Positions 18,322-26,798 of a stretch of 64,000 nt of DNA are shown here, one piece after another (the first letter of the stretch is position 1; each line of letters starts with the position of its first letter). The stretch covers positions 558,001-622,000 of the forward strand of contig NC_004369.1 in the NCBI RefSeq assembly GCF_000011305.1. Direction: 5' to 3'. The notes beneath the pieces are model-generated. The model had not been told where the DNA came from. It saw only the letters and a list, made by a program, of their open reading frames with translations, and did not search any database. The position numbers and the translations under genes were made by a program. Origin of the DNA: Corynebacterium efficiens YS-314 (GTDB lineage: Bacteria > Actinomycetota > Actinomycetes > Mycobacteriales > Mycobacteriaceae).

Positions 18322-19665
18322 ATGACTCCCACAGGACACGACCACCGGCAGACCGTGACGTTCTACATCCTCGGCGGCGCGGGAGATCTCGTGCGTCGTC
18401 TGCTCATCCCCGGTATGGCGGGGTACCTCCGGGAGTATGAGGGCACCCGGATCAACATCGTCGCCACGGGGCGTTCGGAGATCGACGACTACCCGCAGCT
18501 GGTGCGCGATTCCCTCGCCGCAGCCGGCACAGACATCGATGACCGGGTGGTCGACAGCCTGGCCGGGCATGCCTCTTTCCTGGCGTCGGATGCCACTGAT
18601 CCGGCCGAGCTGCAGGAGCTGCTCGATTCCCGGGAACCCGGTGACCGCCCGGTGCTCTACTTCGCGCTCTCGCCTTCCGTGACCGCGCAGGCCGTCGATG
18701 CCCTGGCGGGGGTCACCCTGCCCGAGGGCATCGTGCTTGCCCTGGAAAAACCCTTCGGCGAGGACGCGGACACCGCCCGCGAGCTCAACGAGAAATTGTG
18801 GAAAATCACCGATGAGGAGCACATCTTCCGCGTCGACCACTTCAACTGCGAGACCGCCCTGTCGAACCTGGTCGGACTGATGGGCGCGAATGCGATCCTC
18901 TCCGCCGGGTGGAATAACAGGGCAGTCGAGAGCATTGAGATCGTCTATGACGAATCCCTCGGCCTGGAGGGACGCGCCGAGTTCTACGACAGCAATGGGG
19001 CTGTGCGCGACATGCTCCAATCCCACCTGCTGCAGGTCATGGCACACGCCCTGGCTGCCGACACCGATGACACGGTCACCGACATTCTCGCCGCCACGGA
19101 CATCGATCCGGGTTCCGTCCGTCGCGCCCGGTACACCGCAGGCGAGGCGGGTGGCGAACAGCTGCCGGACTACGCACAGGAGGAGGGCGTGGATCCGGAG
19201 CGGGGGACCGAGACGCTCTTCCAGCTCACCGCGCACGTGGACACCGACCGCTGGCGTGGCGTGCCCATCACCCTGCGTTCCGGCAAGGCACTGGGGAAAC
19301 CGCGCAGGGAGATCGCCATCTCCTACCGGCGCGAGGGCTACCCCGAGGAGGTCGAGCTGCAGCCGGGCAGCCGTCTGGTCTTCCCCTTCACCGATGAGGT
19401 GGTGCTCGAGGCGAATGTCTCCGACCATGGTTACAGCCACAACCTGCAGCGCGTTGAACTGCGCACCGAACTGGTGCCCTCGAAGCTGTCGGCCTACGGC
19501 CGGGTGGTGCGTGCCATCCTCGACATGAGCGACACCGCCGAGGTGCCCGCCGACGCCCCGGCCCGGGCCTGGGAGATCGTGGAGCCCGTGCTCACCGCGT
19601 TCGCCAACGACGAGGTCCCGCTGGAGGAGTACCCGGCGGGGTCAGCGGGACCTGCGGGCTGGTAG
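18322..19665 (+). CDS. Divergent glucose-6-phosphate dehydrogenase-like protein
   Basis: 447 residues with G6PDH architecture. The nucleotide-binding motif is altered (ILGGAGDLVRRLLIPGM), and EKPFG is retained. The substrate motif RIDHYLGKE is changed to RVDHFNCET (170-178), losing the conserved Gly-Lys. The downstream RDMLQSHLLQ retains the histidine expected to be catalytic. It is unlikely to be the main Zwf and may act on another phosphorylated or free sugar, or be non-catalytic. It follows the DUF4430 gene by 49 nt on the same strand and could share its riboswitch-controlled transcript. Confidence 0.7.
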   Translation: MTPTGHDHRQTVTFYILGGAGDLVRRLLIPGMAGYLREYEGTRINIVATGRSEIDDYPQLVRDSLAAAGTDIDDRVVDSLAGHASFLASDATDPAELQELLDSREPGDRPVLYFALSPSVTAQAVDALAGVTLPEGIVLALEKPFGEDADTARELNEKLWKITDEEHIFRVDHFNCETALSNLVGLMGANAILSAGWNNRAVESIEIVYDESLGLEGRAEFYDSNGAVRDMLQSHLLQVMAHALAADTDDTVTDILAATDIDPGSVRRARYTAGEAGGEQLPDYAQEEGVDPERGTETLFQLTAHVDTDRWRGVPITLRSGKALGKPRREIAISYRREGYPEEVELQPGSRLVFPFTDEVVLEANVSDHGYSHNLQRVELRTELVPSKLSAYGRVVRAILDMSDTAEVPADAPARAWEIVEPVLTAFANDEVPLEEYPAGSAGPAGW

Positions 19666-19668
19666 GGA

Positions 19669-19681
19669 GCTTGTCGACGCC
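19669..19681 (+). repeat. Copy of dispersed 13-mer GCTTGTCGACGCC
   Basis: Exact copy located in the 24-bp gap between the convergent G6PDH-like and ECF S-component genes. Confidence 0.75.
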
Positions 19682-19689
19682 CCACCCAC

Positions 19690-20475
19690 TCAGCTGAAGC
19701 TGCGCTCCACACCGAACGCGGCGCGGCGGCTGGCGCGTCGTAAAGCACCCAGCACTGGTTTCGTGGTGAGCAACAGCAGCACGGAGGTGAACAGCGCGCG
19801 CCCCAGGTCCCACCCCAGGGACGTGGTGAGGGAGAACAACACGAAGGTGTGGAGGTTCTCCAGCACCGGAGCGCCCGGGGTGAAGGACAACTCGGTGGAT
19901 ACACCGATGGCATACGGCCAGAAGCTCATGTTCATCAGGAACCCGTAGCCGAGTGCGGCGACCACGGCGTAAACCACGATGATGAGTGTCTCCAACCGCC
20001 CGCGCACGGGCGGCAGCAGGCCCGCGCCGAAGGCGACCCAGGCCGCAGCCAGCATCTGATACGGCAGCCAGGGGCCGATGCCGGCGGTGAGCAACGCCGA
20101 GGCGAACAATCCGGTGTTGCCCAGGATGAACCCGAACCCGGGACCGAAGGCGCGACCGCCCAGGATGAGGATGAAGAACACCGCCTCGAAACCGGCGGTG
20201 CCCGCACCGAAGGGACGCACGATCGCGACCATGGCGCTGAGCACACCCAGCATGGCCACGGCCTTGACGTCGAAACCATCCTCGCTGATCTCGGCGACCA
20301 CCGCAGCTAACACCAGTGGGATCACCAACGCCAGGTAGAGCGGGGCCTGTGCATCATCGGACAGGAACGACTCCGGATTCACAATCAGCGGCCAAAAGAA
20401 GATGATGATGCTCAACACCGCCAGCACACCCAGCGTGAGATAGGTCTTCGGTTTGAGGGCGATAGCGCTGATCAC
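19690..20475 (-). CDS. ECF transporter S component, probably for cobalamin
   Basis: 261 residues with about six hydrophobic segments (LTLGVLAVLSIIIFFWPLIV, then LYLALVIPLVLAAVVAEISE). The middle GGRAFGPGFGFILGNTGLFA loop is typical of S components of cobalt/vitamin ECF importers. The S unit binds the substrate and topples into the T-A-A' module. It starts at GTG overlapping the TGA of the ATPase gene, so it is translationally coupled. Substrate assignment to cobalamin rests on the riboswitch and the two carrier-like proteins in the same operon. It resembles the predicted CbrT-CbrU-CbrV arrangement. Confidence 0.75.
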   Translation of the reverse strand: MISAIALKPKTYLTLGVLAVLSIIIFFWPLIVNPESFLSDDAQAPLYLALVIPLVLAAVVAEISEDGFDVKAVAMLGVLSAMVAIVRPFGAGTAGFEAVFFILILGGRAFGPGFGFILGNTGLFASALLTAGIGPWLPYQMLAAAWVAFGAGLLPPVRGRLETLIIVVYAVVAALGYGFLMNMSFWPYAIGVSTELSFTPGAPVLENLHTFVLFSLTTSLGWDLGRALFTSVLLLLTTKPVLGALRRASRRAAFGVERSFS

Positions 20476-22250
20476 AGGGCACCGTCCCCAAGCGCGGCCT
20501 TCACCGCGGGCACGGTGAGCCAGTAGGACGGATCCTGGATACCGGCGGTGATCTTGGCCACCTGCGGGGCATAGGCGGGGGAGGCCGCGAGGATATCCAC
20601 GGCCGGGCCGTCGGCGACGATCTTCCCCGATGCCATGAACAGCACCCGGTCCGCGCACAGGGCGGCGAACTCCACATCGTGGGTGACCACCAGCACCGCG
20701 TGACCGGTCAGCGCCAACTCCTTGAAACTGTCCGACAGGGATTTCTTACCGGCGTAATCCAACCCGCGGGTCGGTTCGTCGAAGAACACCACCGGTGGTT
20801 GTGCCGCCAACTGGATAGACAGTGCCAGGGAGAGTTTCTGCCCCTCCGAGAGATCCCGGGGATGCAGCTCATCGGGGATGTTCGGGGCCAGGGTGTCCAG
20901 GATGGCGCGGGTAGTGCCGGGCGCCGCGGCGGCATCCTTGTCGGAACGGCGCAGCTCCAGGCCCACGGAGGATTCATAGAGGATATCGGTCGGTGTCTGC
21001 GGCACCATGGACACCACGCGGCGACGGTCAGCGGGTTTGAGCTGGTGGGGATCCGACCATGGCATATCCGGGGTGGCGCCACCGCGGTTCCTGCGGGTAT
21101 GTTTCCGGGCGGCGGCGTCATCATCATGGACCAGGACCGTGCCCTGGCTGCGTTTACCCGTGCCCTGCAGAGCCCACAGCAGGGAGGATTTCCCACACCC
21201 GTTACGGCCCATCAACACGGTGACCTCACCCTCATAGAGGGTCAGATCCACCCCGTCTACGGCACGGATCTCCGGGAAGTCCACCACGACATCCTCCGCC
21301 CGCAGCAGGGGGTTCGGCCGGGTGGTCTGCACCTTGGACACTACCAGCCCCCGCTGGAACAGGCGTCGGCGCATGGCATGGGAATGATTCCGGGCATCCC
21401 GGATGGACAACGGCAGCGGGGACCAGCCCGCCCAGCGGCCCAGTTCGATGACCGGGGGAGCCACATCCGCGGAGGTCATGATCTCCGCCGGGGTGCCGAG
21501 GGTGACCCGGCCATCCTGACCGACGTGGGCCACCCGGTCGACATACTGCAGCACGCGTTCAATGCGGTGCTCGGCCAGGACCACCGTCATGGCCAGGTCG
21601 TGGGCGAGTTTGGTCACCGTCGCCAGGACATCCTCCGCGCCGTTGGGGTCCAGGGCGCTGGTGGGTTCATCGAGCACCATCAGGGCCGGTCGGGTGGTCA
21701 GGACCGCACCGATGGCCACGCGCTGCTGTTCACCACCCGACAGCTCGGACAGCGGCACCCCACGCAGTTCGGCGATGCCGAGCAGGTCGAGGGTTTCCTC
21801 CACCCGTTTGCTCATCACAGCCGGGGGCAGACCCAGTTGCTCCATGCCGTAGGCCAGTTCCTCCTCGACGGTGTTGGTGACAAACGAGGCCGCCGGATCC
21901 TGACCGACCACACCCACCACATCGGAGAGCATGCGCGGCGGGAAGTCACGGGTGTCGCGCCCGACGACGCGGACATGACCGTCGAGACGCCCACCGGTGG
22001 CGTGCGGCATCGCGCCGGTCATGGCGTTGAGCAGGGTGGATTTCCCCGAGCCGGTACGCCCGAGAACCAGGAGGATCTCACCTTCGTGGAGGGTGAGATT
22101 GACATCCCGGATCTGGGGTTCCGCCAGGGTGCGTTCATCGGTGTAGTAGGAGGCGGAGACATCCTCCAGCTCCAGGACCGGGGCATCCGACCACGCCTCG
22201 CGTTTGACGGCGGTGCCGGTGGTTCCGGTGACGCGGTTGTGGTTACTCAT
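20472..22250 (-). CDS. ECF transporter ATPase, two fused ABC domains
   Basis: 592 residues with two complete ABC cassettes. The first Walker A is GRTGSGKST (about 64-72), with signature LSGGEQQRVAIG and Walker B ALMVLDEPTSALD. The second Walker A is GRNGCGKSS (about 347), with signature LSEGQKLSLALS and Walker B PVVFFDEPTRGLD. The fused A-A' form replaces the separate EcfA and EcfA' of many bacteria and powers import with the T and S components. The start overlaps the end of the EcfT gene by 8 nt; an upstream in-frame start lies within EcfT and was rejected. Confidence 0.9.
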   Translation of the reverse strand: MSNHNRVTGTTGTAVKREAWSDAPVLELEDVSASYYTDERTLAEPQIRDVNLTLHEGEILLVLGRTGSGKSTLLNAMTGAMPHATGGRLDGHVRVVGRDTRDFPPRMLSDVVGVVGQDPAASFVTNTVEEELAYGMEQLGLPPAVMSKRVEETLDLLGIAELRGVPLSELSGGEQQRVAIGAVLTTRPALMVLDEPTSALDPNGAEDVLATVTKLAHDLAMTVVLAEHRIERVLQYVDRVAHVGQDGRVTLGTPAEIMTSADVAPPVIELGRWAGWSPLPLSIRDARNHSHAMRRRLFQRGLVVSKVQTTRPNPLLRAEDVVVDFPEIRAVDGVDLTLYEGEVTVLMGRNGCGKSSLLWALQGTGKRSQGTVLVHDDDAAARKHTRRNRGGATPDMPWSDPHQLKPADRRRVVSMVPQTPTDILYESSVGLELRRSDKDAAAAPGTTRAILDTLAPNIPDELHPRDLSEGQKLSLALSIQLAAQPPVVFFDEPTRGLDYAGKKSLSDSFKELALTGHAVLVVTHDVEFAALCADRVLFMASGKIVADGPAVDILAASPAYAPQVAKITAGIQDPSYWLTVPAVKAALGDGAL

Positions 22251-23538
22251 GTAACGCCTCTTTCTTGGGGGCCGTGGCAGCAGCGGTGGCGACAACCGGG
22301 AAGCTCGCGGTCACCGCTGCCGGCTCGGGGTTCCTGCGGTGGCCCCGGCCTGCAGGTGTGCGCCGGGTGGGCCCGGCTGGTGTCGTGTCCGGGGTGGTGT
22401 CCGTTGTGGTGGCCACGCGTGGTGTCCGGCGCCGGGCGCGGAAGGAGTTGCGCGGCAACCGGGGGGTGAAGATACCGGGGGCGGTGGCGACCACCAGAGC
22501 GAGGATGACCAGGAGGGGTACCTGCGTGGGCATGTGCAGCGGGATCCAGGTGGTCACCATCGATGCTGGATTGAGGTTGTATTCCACCAGGGCGGCGGCG
22601 AGGGGAACCAGTCCGGACAGGGCGGTGATCCACTCCGCGCCCGCCCACGGCAGCTGGTCGTAGGTGGTGGAGGTTTTTCGTCGAGAAGCGATGAATAGGG
22701 AGATCACCAGGAACCCGACGCCCACGATGAGGATCGGCACCGCCACGAACATGGGGGCACCGGCATCCAGCACCACGAAGATGCCGATGGTGGCACCGAT
22801 GATGCCCAGGGCACCGAACGCGGACGTGATCCGCTGCTCAATGAGCGGGGTGTCGGCGCGACGGCCGTAACCACGGGCATCCAGAGAACTGGCCAGCGCG
22901 AGGGAGCGGTCCAGGGTGTCCTGGAAGACGGGCATGAGGATCCTGGCGAACCCACGGATGCCGCCGGTATCATCACCACGCAGCGTGCGGGCCCGGTGGA
23001 TGCGGTACGCCGATTCCGCCATCTGCGGGGCAATCGAGATACCGATGACGATGGCGGTGCCCAGATCACCCAGTGCGCCGGGTAGCGCCTTGACCAGCTT
23101 CTTCGGATCTGCCAGGGAGTTGGCGGCACCCACCGCGACGATCATGGTGCCCAGCACCAGTCCCTGGGTGGCGCTCATCAACAGCCCCTCCGCATAGACC
23201 GTGCCGAACACATTGATGCCCGCCGCCCACTCCGGCAGATCGAAGGAGGGGATGCTGAACAGTTCCTGCTGGCCGATCTTGGCACCGACGAGGATGTGCA
23301 TGACCACGCGGTAGACCACGATCCACCCGCACAGGATGAAATAGATGGGGAAGGCACGTGCCCAGGGGGAGGCCCCCCGACGCTGTGCGACCACGAAACA
23401 CAGGACGACCAGTGCCATGGCCAGGACGTAGAGGTTGGTGGTCAGGCTGACGGTCCCGGCGATACCCAGGGCCCACACCCACCAGGCCATGGGGTGGATC
23501 AGACGCCTGGACAGGAGATAACGCTTGATTGTCTTCAC
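22243..23538 (-). CDS. ECF transporter T component
   Basis: 431 residues starting at GTG. Membrane segments begin at about residue 17 (MAWWVWALGIAGTVSLTTNL). The coupling helices are visible around ARILMPVFQDTLDRSLALAS and the Ala-Arg-Gly type motif in LDARGYGRRADTP. The family is usually about 250-350 residues. This one carries a long Thr/Pro/Ala/Arg-rich cytoplasmic tail from about residue 360 (TPRVATTTDTTPDTTPAGPT). It transmits ATPase movement to the S component. Confidence 0.87.
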   Translation of the reverse strand: MKTIKRYLLSRRLIHPMAWWVWALGIAGTVSLTTNLYVLAMALVVLCFVVAQRRGASPWARAFPIYFILCGWIVVYRVVMHILVGAKIGQQELFSIPSFDLPEWAAGINVFGTVYAEGLLMSATQGLVLGTMIVAVGAANSLADPKKLVKALPGALGDLGTAIVIGISIAPQMAESAYRIHRARTLRGDDTGGIRGFARILMPVFQDTLDRSLALASSLDARGYGRRADTPLIEQRITSAFGALGIIGATIGIFVVLDAGAPMFVAVPILIVGVGFLVISLFIASRRKTSTTYDQLPWAGAEWITALSGLVPLAAALVEYNLNPASMVTTWIPLHMPTQVPLLVILALVVATAPGIFTPRLPRNSFRARRRTPRVATTTDTTPDTTPAGPTRRTPAGRGHRRNPEPAAVTASFPVVATAAATAPKKEALHE

Positions 23539-23596
23539 TGTGTTTCACATTTTCCAACTATGTGGCCACCCTGGTGGGAGACCGCAACCGGGAGGG

Positions 23597-24670
23597 TCAC
23601 CCGTGGACTTCCCCACGACGCAGCACCCAGGTGGCGGCGGCCGCCCCACCGAACAGGGCGATGAACGCCAGGGCCAAGCCGATGGTCCAGGCGCGGGATA
23701 ACCCGCCGGTGTCCTGCGCACTCGTGGCATCGTACTGCGGGGTGATCACCTGCCCGTCGGCGCTGAGTTGGTTGGTGTCCTCCAGAGCCGGGGCGGTCAT
23801 CACGCGGGTGCTCTTCGGGTCGGGTTCCTCGGTGGTGGTCTCCGCAGACTCGCCTGTGCCGGTGGCTGCGGACACAGCGCCACCGGCGGAACCCGGTGCC
23901 TGTGCACTGCCACCGGGTGCGGCACCCGGTGCGGTACGTGTCTGCGCTGCCCGTGATGCTGCGGCGACCAGTTCGTCATATTCCTGCTTGGTGATCCGGT
24001 TGCCCTCGGCATCGGTGAAGACAAGCACCTCATCCGGATTGTCAGGATTCTGCTCGGGGGTGGGTTCACCGGACTGATTCGCTGTGGAGCCATCCTGCGG
24101 TGTCGGGGTGGCCTCGGGTGTCCAGGTGAATGCCGGGACGGTGGGCATGGGCGAGTCCCGGAGGCTGCCGGAACGTGTGCTGGTCTCGGTTGTGGTCGTG
24201 GACCTGCTCACCGGCACTGGTCCCGGTTCCACACCCGGACCCCACGTCCAGGCCTCGACTGTGCCGGGCTGCGGGGAACGCGCGTGGGCGCCGAAATCAC
24301 TGTAGGTCCAGGAGTTGGCTCCCAGTGGTGCGTGCCAATAGGTCCAGTAGGCACTGGCAGGGGATGCGGTCAGGCACTTGTCCACGCTGGCATCGGGGAA
24401 GCTGTTGATGCGACAGATGAATTCAGGGAATTTCTGGGTGCCCTCAACAGAGAAACCAGCGTTGATCAGGGCCTGATATCCGGTTCCCCCGGCCGCTGAA
24501 CAGGCGAGTGGGTAACCCTCCACCATCACGGTGACTTCATCATCGGAACACGGAGTGGTGGTGGCGGCCTGTGCCGTGGGTACCCACGGCGACATGGCCA
24601 GCGCAACCCAGGCCACCACCGTGACGATGACCATCCTGGTCAGCGTGGTTTTTCTGCTGAGGTTCAACAT
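23597..24670 (-). CDS. Secreted, anchored DUF4430 protein, transcobalamin beta-domain-like
   Basis: 357 residues. Signal peptide to about residue 36 (cleavage near TAQAA-T). Residues 38-150 form a DUF4430-like domain with GGTGYQALINAGFSVEGTQ and AYWTYWHAPLGANSWTYSDF, then PQPGTVEAWTWGPG. A long Pro/Thr/Ser/Gly-rich stalk (about 150-315) leads to a transmembrane anchor (WTIGLALAFIALFGGAAAAT) and a short basic tail. The domain matches the C-terminal beta domain of intrinsic factor and transcobalamin. It is 10 nt downstream of the alpha/alpha-barrel gene, so both halves of the animal carrier are encoded as neighbours. An AGGAGATAG site precedes the ATG. Confidence 0.78.
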   Translation of the reverse strand: MLNLSRKTTLTRMVIVTVVAWVALAMSPWVPTAQAATTTPCSDDEVTVMVEGYPLACSAAGGTGYQALINAGFSVEGTQKFPEFICRINSFPDASVDKCLTASPASAYWTYWHAPLGANSWTYSDFGAHARSPQPGTVEAWTWGPGVEPGPVPVSRSTTTTETSTRSGSLRDSPMPTVPAFTWTPEATPTPQDGSTANQSGEPTPEQNPDNPDEVLVFTDAEGNRITKQEYDELVAAASRAAQTRTAPGAAPGGSAQAPGSAGGAVSAATGTGESAETTTEEPDPKSTRVMTAPALEDTNQLSADGQVITPQYDATSAQDTGGLSRAWTIGLALAFIALFGGAAAATWVLRRGEVHG

Positions 24671-24680
24671 GATCTATCTC

Positions 24681-25886
24681 CTAGAACTGTACCGGGAGGA
24701 AGGCAGCGGTGCCGGTGAAACCGATAACCGCAGCGATGATCGCGGCGATGGCGCCGAGCACACCAAGGAAGATTCCTCCCTCGGAGGAACCACTGCTGGA
24801 GCCATCAGAATCAGACGGGGCCGGGTCTACCGGATCAGGATCGACCGGATCAGGATCAACCTGCTCCGGGTAGAGGGTCTCAGAGGATGCATAGCTACCA
24901 CCGACGAAACCGAGGGCCGCCTGGGCTGTGGCGCGACGGATCTGATCGGACACGGTGGTTACAGTGTCCACATCGCTGATCTTGTAGGCGAATCCACCAC
25001 GAAGCTCCTCCGGTGCGGAGTCGTCGAATCGCACGGCATCCAGGAAGGCGTGGTTGCGCTCGAAGGCATCCAGGTCGCCGGCATAGGCGAAGGCACCGGC
25101 TGCAAGGGCGGTGGAGTTGACGTTGATCCCGGCGAACCGGCTGTTGATGCCGCCTTCAGGCGTGGTGTTGTTGCGCAGGTACTGCAGGACGCTCCTGGTG
25201 GAGGTGGCTTCAGCACCACGGACCAGCGCGAGTGCCTGACCGGCCATACCCGTGGTGTCGGGATCCACGGAGGTGCAGGTCGGAGGTGTCGCCGGGAACA
25301 GTGGGACACCGCCATCCTCGCAGATCTGGCTCTCCAGGAAATCCGCTGCCTTGCTGGCAGCCTCGGTCTCGCCAGCGCGTGCCAGGGCGATGACAGCCCA
25401 CGCCTGGGAGAAGTTCTGTGCGTCGGAGGTGGGTTCGCCGTCGGTTTCGTTCATCAGGCGGCCGTTGTCCTGGATCGCATCGACCAGCTCTGCGATGTAG
25501 GTCTCATTGCGCTCACCGCGGGTGTTCTGCAGCGCGACGAACTTGGCCATGCGACCGGCATCCACCTCACCCAGGAAGTACACGAAGTCATCGGCGTTGT
25601 CGACCAGGGCCTCGTAGCTGCGATCCGCCTGGTCATGATGCATGTCCAGGGCATCGAGGGCGAAGATGAAATCGGCGGTCAGGCCGAGGTCAGCTCGGCC
25701 GCCGAACGGGCCGTCGACCAGCCCGTCGCCTCTTTCCGTGAGCTGCGCTGCCAGGAAGCTCGCGGTGCTCTCGAGCTCGGAATCGGTGGGTGGTGTTGCC
25801 GCAACAGCGGTGTGGGGGGTGATGAGTGCGATGCCAGTTGCCAGAGCCAGGGCTGTGGCAGCGGTGCGTGTCCCGAGAAGCGCCAT
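24681..25886 (-). CDS. Secreted alpha/alpha-barrel protein, intrinsic factor N-domain-like
   Basis: 401 residues. Signal peptide to about residue 29 (TAVAA-T). Residues 33-335 form repeated helical pairs of the prenyltransferase/squalene-cyclase type. FSQAWAVIALARAG, TTGMAGQALALVRG and NVNSTALAAGAFAYAG mark successive repeats; the second is close to the VDTxxMAxLAL pattern of animal intrinsic factor. A DPDPVDPDPVDP-Ser stalk (338-365) leads to a C-terminal membrane anchor (FLGVLGAIAAIIAAVIGFTG). It is the first gene after a strong cobalamin riboswitch. The frame is open upstream through the riboswitch; the ATG at 25886 with AGGACC was chosen. Confidence 0.78.
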   Translation of the reverse strand: MALLGTRTAATALALATGIALITPHTAVAATPPTDSELESTASFLAAQLTERGDGLVDGPFGGRADLGLTADFIFALDALDMHHDQADRSYEALVDNADDFVYFLGEVDAGRMAKFVALQNTRGERNETYIAELVDAIQDNGRLMNETDGEPTSDAQNFSQAWAVIALARAGETEAASKAADFLESQICEDGGVPLFPATPPTCTSVDPDTTGMAGQALALVRGAEATSTRSVLQYLRNNTTPEGGINSRFAGINVNSTALAAGAFAYAGDLDAFERNHAFLDAVRFDDSAPEELRGGFAYKISDVDTVTTVSDQIRRATAQAALGFVGGSYASSETLYPEQVDPDPVDPDPVDPAPSDSDGSSSGSSEGGIFLGVLGAIAAIIAAVIGFTGTAAFLPVQF

Positions 25887-25929
25887 GAAGGCAGGTCCTA
25901 TTCTTTCTGGGAAACGTTTCTGAGCATCC

Positions 25930-26102
25930 CGGAAGAAAGGCTGACATGCCTGACTACGGGCTTCAGAACCGTAGTCCTCGACGGTTGTGAGCCAACAGTT
26001 CTGCTCTGGGTGTTCCGACTCGGTGCACGATGCACCACACGGTTGCGGGTCAGTGCCGGATTCACACCGGACTTCCCCCAGAAACAAACAGTAGGTACCT
26101 CG
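25930..26102 (-). promoter_or_regulatory. Cobalamin riboswitch controlling the B12 uptake operon
   Basis: Read on the minus strand, this has the canonical order of a cobalamin riboswitch: GGTACC near the start, then GGGGGAAGTCCGGTG, AATCCGGCACTGACCCGC, AACCGTG, and a B12-box-like AAGCCCGTAGTCAGGCATG near the 3' end. It sits about 45 nt upstream of the ATG of the alpha/alpha-barrel gene. Its 3' part (GACATGCCT at 25943-25951 on the plus strand) is complementary to the segment next to the start codon (AGGCAGGTC at 25889). This suggests switching of ribosome access. Confidence 0.92.
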
Positions 26103-26178
26103 TACTTTAGAAATCATTCACACCAAGGTCAATGTGAGCTGTGAACGGCCTGCCCCCGTCGTGTGGCGCGGGTATGCG

Positions 26179-26703
26179 TCAGGGAGTCCGGTGTGTGTTC
26201 GGGAACCAGTAGCGACGGAACCCGTTCCGGGTATCTTCATAGTTACCACCGGCGCGTTCGATCACGCGACGCGATGCCGGGTTGTCCTCCCGCACGGTCA
26301 GGAGCACGGGTGTGACCCCCAGGGCCTGCGCCTCCGCCAGCCCGAGCGCCAGCGCCGTCCCCGCCACCCCGCGGTTGCGGTATGTGGGCCGGACCGAATA
26401 GCCGATGTGCCCGCCCTGCTCCAGCAGAAAGGGGGTGAGGGTATGGCGGATCGCCAGGAAACCGAGCAGCTGCCCGCCGGGATCGGTGATCCATCGGAAG
26501 TCACAGTGCACGAAACCCTCCGGAGTCGGGATCGAGGTGTCCGCCCACCGTGCACGGTCGGTGATATAGGCCTCGAACGCCGCCCCGGACAGCTCCGGCC
26601 GCCCTTCAAACCCCGATCCGTCGATCGGGCCATCACCAAACTCGGCCAGGCACGAGGCCCACTCCCGGTACCCGCCGGCGTCGGGTGCTGTCAGTCGGTA
26701 CAT
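26179..26703 (-). CDS. GNAT-family N-acetyltransferase
   Basis: 174 residues. The acetyl-CoA-binding motif A is visible as GYSVRPTYRNRGVAGTALAL, and motif B as NPASRRVIERAGGNYED. This resembles RimJ/RimL-like acetyltransferases. The substrate is unknown. The frame extends 16 codons upstream, but similarity starts at the chosen ATG. It lies between the B12 riboswitch and the rpsH operon and points toward the former; it is not obviously linked to either. Confidence 0.82.
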   Translation of the reverse strand: MYRLTAPDAGGYREWASCLAEFGDGPIDGSGFEGRPELSGAAFEAYITDRARWADTSIPTPEGFVHCDFRWITDPGGQLLGFLAIRHTLTPFLLEQGGHIGYSVRPTYRNRGVAGTALALGLAEAQALGVTPVLLTVREDNPASRRVIERAGGNYEDTRNGFRRYWFPNTHRTP

Positions 26704-26717
26704 GCCATGACAATAGA

Positions 26718-26798
26718 CGCTTGTCGACGCCCCGACCACCGCTCGCCGCACCCTCCCTGAGGGGCGTGCGGCGTGGGGCGGTGGGCGTCGACAAGCGC
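26718..26798. repeat. Long palindrome with GCTTGTCGACGCC at both ends
   Basis: An 81-bp imperfect inverted repeat. CGCTTGTCGACGCCC at the left matches GGGCGTCGACAAGCG at the right. CCACCGC/GCGGTGG and GCCGCAC/GTGCGGC form inner stems around CCTCCCTGAGGGG. Each end is an exact copy of the dispersed 13-mer (26719-26731 and 26784-26796). As RNA it would form a very stable hairpin without a U-tract. It may also be the full form of a mobile palindromic element of which the single copies are remnants. Confidence 0.75.
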
